Positions 21,971 to 33,575 of a stretch of DNA of 64,000 nt are shown here, piece by piece. The position numbers and the translations under genes were made by a program. The notes below the pieces were generated by a model, which saw only the letters and a program-made list of their open reading frames with translations, did no database searches and had not been told where the DNA came from. Positions within the stretch are counted from its first letter, which is position 1. Each line of letters opens with the position of its first letter. The stretch is taken from positions 1 through 64,000 of the forward strand of contig JADNRY010000092.1 in the NCBI GenBank assembly GCA_015501585.1, in the 5' to 3' direction. The stretch is from Rhodocollybia butyracea (Eukaryota; Basidiomycota; Agaricomycetes; Agaricales; Omphalotaceae).

Positions 21971-23751
21971 ATGAGCGCAACCCTTCTCAAAGGCGGTCTT
22001 GTGCTGACCTTCAAAAATAACGATCCCACTCCCCATGCCTTCAAGGCCGATGTTCTAATCAAAGGAGATACCATCGTTGAAGTTGCTCCAGATTTGACAG
22101 TGCCGCATGGTAGTTGCGAGATCGTGGACTGTACGGGTAAATGGGTAACGCCCGGGCAAATTGACACACACAGGTATACTCTCCCATGTCTAGATACAGC
22201 TCGACTCAGCTGACGCAGCAACGAATAGACATGTGTGGATGAGTATAATGCGTGGTCAGCATTCAGACTGGCTTCTAACTGAATAGTACGTATGATCTTT
22301 AAGATTTTGGGTGCAAAAAGGGCTTAATTTAATATTATACGCTACTAGCCTCGTCAAAATGACAGCTATGCAATCGCCTCATGTCACCGCGTCTGAGGCA
22401 AGCATTGGAACCTTGGCTGGGTGTTTAGAAGCCATTCACCATGGCGTTACCTGTGTAGTGGACCACGCACACTGTATTAATACTCCTGATCATGCGCCTG
22501 CCATGATCGCTGCAACGATCAAATCTGGCATTCGTTCCAAGTTTTGCTATGGTCGTGTGGCTCCCATCCCAGCTGGGTTTCAGTTTACGCCTGAACATGC
22601 CGAGAAGTATCGTTCGTGGCAGGTGAAGCAAATCACGGAGCTGGCTGAACAAGGTGTACAGAGCGGAATGGGAGCAGGGAGACTTTCCGATCGTGTAGAT
22701 CTGTGAGTTCGAGATTGATATAAGTATTTGATGAGATTTAACCTCCATTATTTTTGGGTGCGCTAGCGGACTCGCGTATGACGCACTCTCCCGCCAAGCG
22801 GACCTGAAGAATTTGGGTGAGCATCAAGAAATTATCAAGTTGGCGAGGAAGCATGGGCTCTCTCCGATAACCACTCACTATGCAGGAGGCCCTGTGGCAC
22901 AGTACAGGTAGGCAAAAAGAAGTTTGCGATATTATAAGTTTGTTTAATGAAGGAAATAGCCACAACGTGAAGATATGGGCGGATGCCGGATTGCTTGACA
23001 AGGATGTCCTGTTTTCACATGCCAACGGTTTAACACATAAGGATTCGGTCGAAGAGGAGTGGGACTTGCTGTTGAAAACAGGCGCGTCTATCGGCTCTAC
23101 CCCTGAAGATGAGCTTGGGGTGGCGCTTGGGAACCCTGTCGCGTACGAGGCCGTGAAGAGAGGTGTCAGAGTCGGGCTAGGGTGCGACTGCGTGGCGTAT
23201 CAAAGGTTTGCCTGTTCTCAATGTCGGGAACATGAAATTAACACCTCCTTCGCTATTCAATAATTAGCGCGGACCTCTTCACCCAAATGCGTATTGCACT
23301 GCAATGGCAGCGAGGCCATGATCATGCTGTAGTTGCCAGTTCATCCGGAACAGCCCCTCTGTACCACAAGTATTCTTCTGCCTCGGCCTTTCGCCTAGCC
23401 ACGTTGGGAGGTGCCGAAGCTCTGCATCTCGAACATAAGCTTGGGACCATCGAACCTGGAAAACTTGCCGATATAGTTGTCATCTCCGTTGACGATTCTA
23501 TCAACCTCGCTGGTACGATTGATCCATTCCAAGGTTATGTGTTCTGGACAAAGGGAGAGGACGTAACAGACGTGATGATTAACGGGGAATGGGTCAAGAG
23601 AGATGGAGCGTTGACCAAGGTCAAATGGGGGGATGTAGTAGGGGATTTGAGAAAGGCGATCAAGGGCGTTGAGGACAGGAGAGCCAGTCCTGCAGAGGAA
23701 AAGATGATATACGAGGCAACGTGTAAGCAGGTGGGCTGTGCCATCCAATGA
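21971..23751 (+). CDS. Amidohydrolase (TRZ/ATZ/MtaD-like), copy 2
   Basis: Tandem duplicate of the preceding gene with the same six-exon structure: start ATG at 21971, exon 3 from about 22350, and last exon from about 23270 to the stop at 23751. All metal-site segments are kept (IDTHRHVW, VVDHAHCIN, ITTHYAGGP, FSHANGLTHKD, LGCDCVA). Differences from copy 1 include HSDWLL for QADWLL, one added codon in LSRQADLKN, and GVALGNP for GMAHGNP. Exon changes are few and often silent while introns differ more, which suggests both copies have been under constraint. Confidence 0.87.
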
Positions 23752-24279
23752 GAGTGATAAATTTTCCAAAAATTGAAGTCTTCTGTGTAATAGTACTTGA
23801 AATCGATGATATTCCTCCAGAGATGCCACCACTGCAGAGTAACTTCATAGATACCATGAGCTAGGACTCACTGACGCCTTGCAAGCAGAATGATGAATCG
23901 GAGCTAGCCTGGCTTCCACTTTTTTTCAACGGAGCCTTAAGGACGATAGCAAGACGATAGATATGCACTTCGAGTCACCTAATTATTAGCAGACAGTTGG
24001 GCATTTCAAAAACATCGGTATTTCCGAGATTATATTCCGTAGTTGACCGTACAGAGTCTGAACTCACATTGATCAGTGCACAGTGACACTACAGTCTGCA
24101 AGTGGAATTCAACGGCAAGCGCCCAGTTGCCAAGTTACGATCACGTGGAGGGTAGCTTTCATTAGCGCTGGACGGGCCTTTGAACGTTACTCGTTACTCC
24201 CATCATTCATGTGAAGCTTTGCGGGTACATGCTCTCAAGTAACTTGGAAATCGAGAGTTTGACTTGGAAGCTTCGTTAA

Positions 24280-26756
24280 TCAGAGGTCATAGAGGTCATA
24301 GGCATATAAGTGAGCTGGTAAACTTGCTCTTCCAGAACGTTTCTGAATTTGATCTTCGTTCCAGTACGTCGAAAGGATTTGCTAGCACTTCATGTTGGGC
24401 TCTATTGGGTACTACATGGGATGTATAATGTTCATATCCAGAATAAAATCTGGAAAATATTCTGCGTACTTAAATCATGTCTCGTTCGAGCGACCTTCAT
24501 CTATGATCGTGTCCGAAATCACGACAAGGAACACTTCAAAAGCTTTTGCAGACCAGCTGGGAGCAACTACACTTTCCGTTTCTATTAATGTGCAGGATGC
24601 AGAATGGAAGCTCTAACATGCACAATTTACCTATAGACTCCAGAGTGAGATAGAGAAAACCTAGGACAAACCAAAACGTACCCATTCGTTGACGATGCAG
24701 GTAAGCATCGATTTACCCTGCAAAGCTACATAGTCAATCAAACTCGTAGCAACCTTTTACGAAGACATCGGGCTGGTACAGCAATCGCTGACAGGTACGT
24801 CAGATATCTCGGGCATGGGCTTTATCCTCCGAGCCCGTTACAGTCAACCTTACTTCTGTCGAGGCGTCTACCATAGCAATGAGCATTGCATTAGCTCTCC
24901 CGCTCATACATTTTTGTCTGTGATCTTTCATTCAATCATTCAATCAAAGCCTTTTCTGAGCCTGAAGCTCGCTGTGTTACGTCCCTTGCTTGGACCAGCC
25001 TGGAATGCCACTCAAGAATCGAATAAACTTTTTGCTTGCGTCGAGCTTGTTCAGGAAAGATGAGCGGATGAGACGTCTGTCGTCACGATTACTTATGTGC
25101 GTTTTTTTTAGATGTTCCCGCCTATTGGGTTACGGTTGGCAGTGCGACTCAGGCGGGATGCCTCAAGAATGTAGGCAGCAAGGATCTATATATCCAGATC
25201 AACGCCAGGTTCATTTCAGATTTACTATGCTCGATGATACAAACTGGGAAGCAGATAAGCGCAGATAAGTTGGCGGATAAGCACCATTAACCCAGACCTG
25301 GCAGAGTGGCAAAGCTTGTCAGCACTATGGAAATCTTGCGCCCATCAACTGCTTTTCAAGCCCGTGCATAAATAGAACATGAAGGAGTGGGTGCTTGTGT
25401 TTGCCAACTTTTCCTGGGAACGTGAATGCCACAAGATCGACGCGCAAACACGAAAGGAGAATCACGCGGCAGCAAGGAAATCAGGGAAGTTCGACTCCTA
25501 AGATCTCGGGAATTTCAAGATAAGAGTTGCGAAATGGCCTAGTCGCAGAGCAAACACTCAGGCTGCTTGCGGCGGTTTCCTTGTTAATCGGATGAGCAGT
25601 GCTACGCTTGCTATCATCAGGTATGTTCTTTTTTCAAGTTCGTATATCAAATATTGTCCGATCCCGGTGGCTGGGCTTGAAGAAAATTCATGCACCGACT
25701 TATATGTACACTATAGGGCCCATTATCTTCTGTCCCCCATTCAAAATCCTTCTTCTATTCACATTCATTCTCTTGAGCGCTCGAAACCCACCCACTCTTC
25801 GCATCCTTTCTTTTCATACATTTACATTTTGCTTTACCTCCCGATTTGCCGATGTCTTGATTCCCGTGTTCTGCGACTTCGGTAACCTTCCCGTACGCTT
25901 TTGAAGTTCCCACTCGTTACGATATAATTGCAGAAGACTTCGCGTCTTGCTACGATTCGAATTCAAATCGACTTGCCCGGCTCGTTCAGTGTATTTCTCC
26001 ATCCCAATTAGTACATCAAGGCTAGCCAAGAGACTCTCACCCCACAAGTTGGAGTGAGTGAGGTTGTCCGACACAGGAGGAGCTTCTACAGCTTTACCTT
26101 TGAGGACCTCGCTACTTTAGATGACGAAAGGGCTATACTGAGAACGGTTCAGGTTACATGGTTGATCAGTGCTGCGCCTGGAGAGCTTAACAATGGTCCG
26201 AAAGTGTGTTGCCAAGGCTTCCCGCTTTTTTCCTATTGAAGTAACAGTGGAGTACGTTGTACTGAGTGGTGGCCTGTGGTAGCTTGACGCGTAATTTTCT
26301 GAATTTTGTGGAGCAGCAAGCGGTCTGTGTTATCCGTAGATTCCAGGTGGCTTAGGGTGGCTTGCTCAGCTACGCCGAGGTATACGCAGCTCGCTAATTA
26401 TATCTTGATGTCTAGGCGTCGAAATCAGATCTAAAACCGGCTTATCTGCCTTTGTTTGTTTCTTATTTGTGTCGAGGTCGTACGATTGCAATATATTTCA
26501 ATACTTATGCGGCATGGGATTGCTCTTCCTATATATGGACAGTCTACTCAATTCAAACTCACGTCATTGCAGTCCTCGATCTGTGTTGGGTGCAATCTTC
26601 CCAGGCTGCATAGGCTTCTTTCTGTACCGTGTAACCAAGTAGCCCCTACCGGTGATGCCTCAAATGCTGCGGACGAATGTCATATAAGCTCGAGTTGGCC
26701 CTCTGATCCCTTGTCATCTCTCCCGTCGCCGCCTACTACTCCAGTTTACAGTGACC
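24280..26756. other. Stretch without a recognisable gene
   Basis: I find no confident gene. Frames at 24349-24616, 24990-25268 and 25592-25904 are short and without motifs. A GT..AG pair near 24700-25100 could be intronic, but no coding frame supports it. The region just before 26757 may hold the leader of the cytochrome b561 gene. Confidence 0.5.
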
Positions 26757-27598
26757 ATGTCGAGTTTTCCTCTCACTCCTTTCGAAGAAAAAGCCCGAAT
26801 CCATGCCCATATCGCGTTTTTTGCTTTCATCGTCGCACTACCGCTGGGTATGATTATTGCGAGATATCTTCGCACATTTACCAACTCGTAAGTTTCTGTT
26901 TCCTATGTAGATATGATGAGCTGCTTAGCTAGAGTTTTGCTATTCAGCTGGTTCTGGCCACATGCTATCGTCAACTTTGTTATGACAGGCCCGCTCGTTT
27001 TTCTCGCATTTGCGTGGGGATACCAGACGACAACTACCAGCGGACTCCCTCACTTCACTGATCCCCATCAGGTTCGTCCCTTGCCTTGTCATCGATCTTG
27101 GTGTCTAATCGCATAAATATAGAAAGTTGGACTGGCGCTGTTGATCATGTACCTGATTCAGGTCTTTCTTGGAATCTTCATCCACTTTGTCAAGCTGCCT
27201 TTCCATTTCCCCGGCGGTAGACACCCACAAAACTACCTACACGCGATTCTCGGAATAAGCATAGTCGCTCTTGCGACCTGGCAGGTTCGCTTTCGCGTTT
27301 CCATTCATGCGTAATATTTCCTGATTCAGACTAGACACGCTATGGGCTGTGGACCGAGTGGGCAGTCGTCGATGTCATACACCCGGTTAACGCGATGTGT
27401 AGGCACTTTTGGCTCGGGATCACCATTGTGAGTCTCTTCTTTTTTTATGGCAAATCCAAGCTCACGGATTATTCAAGTCGATCTGGGGGTTGTATGGTCT
27501 TGGTCTCCTTCTTCTCCCACGTCAGTACAAGCAGGAGGCAGCGAACCGGAGAGCACAAGCCGAAGGCCGCAAAGACAAAGACAATGTGCCTTTGATAT
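26757..27598 (+). CDS. Cytochrome b561-domain membrane protein
   Basis: Likely a haem-b membrane electron carrier. Exons: 26757 to about 26888, about 26948-27071, about 27123-27283, about 27335 to about 27429, and a last exon from about 27480 to TAA at 27596-27598. The protein opens MSSFPLTPFEEKARIHAHIA. Membrane helices include AFFAFIVALPLGMIIARYL, AIVNFVMTGPLVFLAFAWG, ALLIMYLIQVFLGIFIHFV and YLHAILGISIVALATWQ, and the last two exons read VDVIHPVNAMC and LYGLGLLLLPRQYKQE. Histidines that could bind haem are in HAHIAF, WPHAIVNF, FIHFVK and YLHAI. The tail is charged and cytosolic (RAQAEGRKDKDN). No DOMON or CDH-type haem domain is visible upstream, so this is either a short member or its 5' exons were missed. 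Confidence 0.75.
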
Positions 27599-27599
27599 A

Positions 27600-28303
27600 A
27601 TCTGTCTATGTATTGAAGCCTAGTACTGCATCCCTCTCCTTACCCTTCAATCTATGCATCTCGAGCTTGAACTCCGCAGACATGTTTGTGATCTACTGTA
27701 TCATCTACTGTATATAATAATCTAGCTACTTGTCAATATACCTGCTTCATGTTTGTTGGATACTCGCTAGCCCAGCAGAGTCGGTGGCCCGGGTGGTCAG
27801 CGGCAGTAGTTAATACACAATCGCCACCTTCTAATTCTCCGACGCTCACAGTCGCTCTCATCGACCTCAAGTCATTGACCCCAAGACCAACGAGACGACT
27901 GCATCTGTATTAACAAGTCTTCCAAACAACTCAGTCCAGTCGGCATGTGCCTTTATGACATCCGAAGCATATGCCAAAGACCTTCAGAAATATACATCCC
28001 TCAGATGGAGACTGCACAAAACTCAACAGCGGCCTGGATCATGTATTCTCTGGACATAACTACATATTAGCTAGTTTGAAGTCAGTACTTGCTCGAGAAA
28101 CAGGTATATAAATAGATCATCGTGTACTCACAGCCCCAGGTTTGCCCAGAAGCATAAGTATATAGATAGGGAATGTACATTAGGAGTCAGGAGTATTCAC
28201 AGGGCACGAGTGAAGCATGGGAATATAAATATAGCAGTTATTGAAACAATCACTCATACATGACAGAGATAGATGTAAGAACATGATTCCTATACACCGC
28301 AGC
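27600..28303. other. Intergenic stretch
   Basis: No gene is seen. It holds the likely 3' ends of the convergent cytochrome b561 gene (plus) and the NLR-like gene (minus). Confidence 0.5.
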
Positions 28304-31300
28304 CTACCCCATCCTAGCAATCTCATCCAAGCGCTGAAGGCATTCTGCAGAGCCCGACTGGTCTCCAATTAATTCAAATTGAATTTGAGCCTCAGTGTAC
28401 ATTTTTTTGGCATCATCATATTTAGCTTGCATCATGGAAGTATCTCCCAAGCTTTGGAGGCATTCTGCAAAACCCAACTGGTATCCAATTGATTCAAATT
28501 GAGTTTTAGCCTCTGTCAGCAGGTATTCAGCATCATCATATTTGTTTTGTATCCTTGAGATGTTCCCCAGGCTTCGGAGGCATTGTGCAGAGCCCAACCA
28601 GTGGTCTCCAATTGATTCAGATTGAGTTTGGGCCACTGTCAGGAAGTATCTGGCATCATCATATTTATTTTGCATACTGGAAATATCCCCCAAGCTTCGC
28701 AGGCATTGTGCAGGACCCAGACGCTCTCCAATTGATTCAAATCGAGTTTTGGCCTCTGTCAGAAGATATTTGGCCTCATCATACTGGTTTTGCACCCTGG
28801 ATATATCCCCTAAACTGCGGAGGCATTGTGCAGAACCCAACTGGTCTCCAATTGATTCAAATTGAGTTTTGGCTTCTGTCAGGAGCTGCTTACCATCACA
28901 TTCATGGAGTATCCTGGAAATATCCCCCAACCTTTGGAGACATTGTGCAGAACCCAGCCGGACTCCAAGTAATTCAAATTGGGTTTTGGCTTCTGTCAGG
29001 AGGTATCTGGCATCATCATATTTATGTTGCATACTGGAAATATCCCCCAAGCCTCGTAGACATTGTGCAGGACCCAGCCGCTCTCCAATTGATTCAAATT
29101 GAGTTTTGGCCTCTGTTAGAAGGTATTTGGCATCATCATATTTGTTTTGCATACTGGAAATGTTCCCCAAGCTTTGCAGGCACTGTGCAGGACCCAACCG
29201 CTCTCCAATTGATTCAAATTGAGTTTTGGCCTCTGTTAGGAGGTATTTGGCATCATCATATTGGTTTTGCATCCCAGAGATATCCCCTAAATTGCGGAGG
29301 CTTTGTGTAGAACCCAACTGGTCTCCAATTGATTCAAATTGAGTCTTGGCCTTTGTCAGCAGCTGTTTGGCATCATCATATTCATTTTGCATCATGGAAA
29401 TATTCCCCAAGCCTTGGAGGCAGTGTGCAGAGCCCAACTGGTCTCCAATTGATTCAAATTGAGTTTTAGCTTTTGTCAGCAGGTATTTGGCATCATTATA
29501 TTCATTTTGCATCATGGAAATATCCCCCAAGCCCTGGAGGCATTGTGCAGAACCCAACTGGTCTCCAATTGATTGAAATTGTGTTTTGGCCTCTGTCAGG
29601 AGGTGCTTGGCATCATCATATTCATTTTGCATCCTGGAAATATCACCCAACATTAGGAGGCAGTGTGCAGAACCCAACTCATCTCCAATTGATTCAAATT
29701 GAGTTTTTGCCTCTATCAGTAGGTTTCTGGCCTCATCATGTCTACCTTGCATTCTTGCAATTGCCCCCAAGCTTTGCAGACACTCTACACTTGTTTTTGC
29801 TTTTTGGAACTTCTTGCCAGGTCCCTGGAAAATCTGCTCCTTCTCCAAAATTAATTGGATTGTTTTAATTTCCGATACTGCCCCTTCATAGTCTGCTAGC
29901 CATATCATTGCCTTATTCTTCAGGAATCGGAGTTCAATTTCTTCTTGAAATATTTCATCCCACTGCTGCACTAATGCCACATCAATCAAATGCATTGTGA
30001 TTGGTAGAAACTTGGTGTGCTTCAGCAATTCTTTTAGAGCATACAGAAATCTTCTCTCTGGTCCCTTGATTAACAATACTCCGATGACTTTGGCAATGTT
30101 TGCCACATGAATTCCAAGTCTTTCTTGACCCTGACTCCCTGCCAGTTTCATGATCATGTTACAATAGTGTTTGCCCATTCGGTTCAAATGCAAGCTCCCC
30201 ACCGGGTATCTCAACTGTAAGTGTTCCCGGATTGGAGATAACATTCTTAAGGCTTTCTTTTCCTCATACACCAATGCTGAGTCAATCATAGCAACTACTG
30301 AGTGTATATTAAAATTTTGCTCTGGAGCAAAATTCTGGATGTTTTCCTGCCAGAAGGGTATACCACTTGGAAGGAAATATATTGTTGCTAGAAGGTCCCT
30401 AAGGTCCATATTTTGTCTTTCAAGCAGCTGAACAGACAAATCTATGGACACAGCAACACTTGTCAGCCTATTTTCCTTTGGGCCATATTCTAGCAATGCT
30501 GTTTTTGTCCGTTTCCATTGACTGATCAAAGCATCTAAGCCCAGATGCTTTCTGAGTTGAGCCAGCAACTGAATGGCCAAAGGCATAAAATCAAGCTCAT
30601 TTAAAAGCCAGCTCAACTGCTTTGGCATATCCCCAGGCATTTCTGAAATAGAAGTAAAGGCTTCTATAGCAGCATCAATTTCCAATGTGGGTAGCCCTGA
30701 TTGTCCCCTAGTTTGTACCATTTTCTACTTCCTGGCCCAGTGGCGGCTCTCATAGTCAAAACAATGGAAATCTGGTCAAAATCCATGAGTTTATCCACAA
30801 GATTGAGAATCTGGTGATGGTCTTCAACATCACTGTACCAGAGTGTCTCAAAGTTGTCCACCACCAGCAGAAGCGGATGCTGTAATGCATCGAGATAGTG
30901 TTCCATGGTCTGATAGCCACTTTTCGCCTCAGTCACAGTTAATTCCAAAGAGGGATTAAACCCTGAATGAAGCTAGAAGTGTCTGTGAAAATCTCACAAG
31001 GAATAAAATAAATTTTATCCTTGAAGTATTCTCGAACACTGTGATCCTTCATGATGTGCAAAGCCAGAGCTGTTTTGCCTATTCCTCCAGCTCCTAAGAT
31101 GGCCAGATGGCCATTTGGTTCCTGAGTCAATTTGGCGAAAGCATCAATGACCAAATGATCTCTGCCGGTAAATACTGTCGGAGCACTGGGGGTGAGCAGC
31201 TTGATATTCCTATATATGCTGAAGTAAGTGAATATGAGACTCAGCCATAGTGGACTCATTACTCGTAAGTTACACGAGTATCTTCCTTCTTTATACTTGA

Positions 31301-31498
31301 GCTACCCGAATTGATAATGAACTGAGGGTTATGCATAGTGAAATCCCGAGCACCAGTAAACATCGACATTGGATTAGCACTTGTTGATGATGATGGTTCA
31401 GGTTCAAGAGGCGATTGCCACAAGCGCCACGCCATGTCCATCGAACGTGATGTTCCACAATTGGGTGGCGTTATAAGTTGCCTGCCTCTGACTGCCAA
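28304..31498 (-). pseudogene. NLR-like STAND protein (NB-ARC/NACHT-type plus TPR), frameshifted
   Basis: Fungal NLR-like proteins are signal-sensing NTPases linked to self/non-self recognition and cell death. The order on the minus strand is: an N-terminal exon (31498-31259) with FTGARDFTMHNPQF, a lead-in typical of Agaricomycete NLRs; a P-loop exon (31259-30960) with Walker A GAGGIGKTALAL; a Walker-B-like segment LLLVVDNFETLW with a sensor-like ISIVLTMRAATGPG (30950-30720); a winged-helix-like linker with PLAIQLLAQLRKHLG (from 30721); and a long TPR array to 28304. The reading frame shifts twice: near 30965 (FIQGL joins LTVTEAKSGYQ only after a shift) and near 30690-30720 (GDNQG to GLPTLEI). 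No intron explains either. It is therefore a recent pseudogene, or the assembly has indels here. Confidence 0.8.
28330..29810 (-). repeat. Array of about twelve 120-base TPR-coding repeats
   Basis: Twelve full repeats plus a partial one, almost all 40 codons long, with consensus QLGSAQCLxxLGDIS, then MQNxYDDAKxLLTEAKT, then QFESIG. The repeat starting at VRLGSAQ is 39 codons and one with GDHWLGSAQ is 41. Neighbouring units are nearly identical at DNA level, as expected from recent unequal exchange. Plus-strand ORFs over the array (28555-29310, 29473-29868) are shadows of the repeat. Confidence 0.9.
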
Positions 31499-33575
31499 TC
31501 AGTAAAATGTGGCGTTTTGCTGATACACTCTTCGGGGATACTCGGCCTTGCGGATTTTCGGGCTGTATATGCATCCGCCACAGTTACTACTTATTGAGCC
31601 TCTGCCGCAGAGACCAGTCGAGGCTTGTGCAAGAGATAGGGCATAGTATTTGTATTTTCATTTCGGGGTACCAGTGAGCGTGAGCTGATAGTTGGACCAA
31701 GATGGAATGATGACCAGATTTAGATCATCCTCATGGAGGATGTCGACGAACCGGCAAAGTACCTGAGCGAAATTTTGTTTAGATATTAGTGACACTGATT
31801 CCGTGGTAATGATTTCTGAGAGAGAAATTCAGATAGCTGTCTTGCTCCTCAATCATCGAGTGCTAGTGGATACTCGAGGAATAATGAGCACTTATCAACA
31901 GCTCAGCAGCAGCTCAGGAGGTTGGAATAATTTTCCTCTGAGTAGTTCTAGTATGTGTCGACATGACACCTCTACCCTCCGGCTCATACACCTCTAGTCC
32001 CCCATTGCATAATCGACGGGCTTTCTTGCTCCCCTCCGTCTCCTCACTCCCTTCATCCGATATTATTAGCCTTACGCGCAGAAAACATTGCTTACCGAAC
32101 CTATTACTTTCGCATCTCCGTGTGTGACACTAGGTGAGCGGGATCCAATTGAAAATCAACCCCTTTCTCGGAAACCTGCCTTCACCTACTTACTCTCCAC
32201 ATTAACCCCCAATGATTCCATCACTGTATATGGATCGGACACAGGAAGTTCTCCGTGTCATTTGAAACATCAAGCTAGTAGGACGGGTTTGGTGGCAGTC
32301 AACAGTAAAGCTACATCGTCGCTTGAGCACTAAAACTGAATTACTTTCTCTGAATCCCGGACAAGTGGGTTCCAAGCCGCCGTCGCAAAACTCGGAATAC
32401 TCCTCTAAATTCATTCTCGAGCCAAGTCTTAATTCCCGGACATTTTTGGGGTCGTGGCCGTGATTTTGGGTCTGACATTTCCTGTTCAGTGAGTGTTCTT
32501 ATCACGGTATCAGTCTGTCGTATACGTATCGCTTCAGCACGTCCCGGCAGGTAGGCGTGACCGATGACATACCAATCCATGATATGAATCGATACTGTCT
32601 TGTGGCTCGCATATAATTCATATCCTCGCTAGACACCGATAATGTACCTGTGATTCTGTCCAAGTCAGCGTTCATGTAGAAAGCCCCTCAGACTTGGTAT
32701 GGACGCCCGGCATGCCCAGCTGTTCATGTGCGTGTACTGATGTGGCAGTAAATAATCAATTTGCATTCTTACTACAGACGAAAGCGAGAAGCGAACAGAA
32801 ACTTGCTAGTTCCGGTATGGGATATGATCTGAACCTGGCGTTCTGTTGGACCATGCTGTATAATAACTAAAGTTGCCACGAAGTAGCAACAATGTCTATC
32901 CGAGGGTCAGCGCAGCTAGGCAGACTACTGACTTCTGGTCTACTGCAGTTGACTGTCTCCAAGGATAAAATCCTGGTAGTTAGCAGAGAGGTCAGCTACT
33001 GAAGTGGATCGAACCGCTACCCCAACCGCCTGCAGTTCTAGTTCGTTTAGGGAGACTGAGCCTTATATGCAAAAGGGATCCGGAGCTGGAGACTGCAACT
33101 GGCCGTGTGGCCACTGCCACAAGCCAGGCACCTAGCTCGTTGGCCAATCGCAAGGGTGGGTTACAGTTGGCAAATGAGCTGATTTTGCTAGGGGGAGACT
33201 TCCCCTTGGTTCGAGAAGGCTGGCTCTGCAACCAACCGTACCAGCCTACCGCCGTTGGCCGTTACCTATTTTTACGAGATCCCAGGACAAGATTAGTTCA
33301 GTACACAAAACAAAGGATTTTTCGGCTTGTTTGCAATGTGTTCGGTCCCATGCTGAGCATAGACAAGGATGGAATATAGTTTCCTTCCTTTCCCCTAAAA
33401 AACAATTTATTCATTTCAGTCTACATTAAGTCTACATAGTATGAGATAAGAAGCAAATAGAAATATCTGCCATCCAGAAATATTATGTACACCGGTTTTG
33501 GAAAGCGCGGTATTAAAGAGCTTTACTCAAAATCTACTTATCCCTCTTGTCTACTCTTCACTCGTCACTTCTTAA
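31499..33575. other. Stretch with a repeat copy (R1) and no clear gene
   Basis: About 31700-32230 is a diverged direct copy (R1) of 35070-35575 (R2); both contain CAGAAAACATTGCTTACCGA. R2 lies directly after gene B, so R1 may mark the downstream end of a lost relative. No coding gene is supported. Frames at 32088-32333, 32341-32580 and 33107-33379 show no motif. Confidence 0.5.

Larger units (their letters stand above)
19560..24277 (+). repeat. Tandem duplication of an amidohydrolase gene unit
   Basis: A unit of about 2.39 kb is present twice. The leader CTTCAATTTTGTTCCTCCTT precedes both start codons (19585 and 21971). The sequence after each stop, including AACATCGGTATTTCCGAGATT (the last base not counted), also recurs, and the second copy ends near CTTCGTTAAT at about 24277. 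Coding parts are nearly identical, while introns and flanks differ more, including indels. Confidence 0.9.

Noticed and set aside
28555..29868. Long plus-strand ORFs across the TPR array
   Set aside because: They are antisense readings of the 120-base repeat, kept open because the repeat period is a multiple of three.
33180..33240. TTGGTTCGAGAAGG, a tRNA T-loop-like string
   Set aside because: No cloverleaf can be formed around it.
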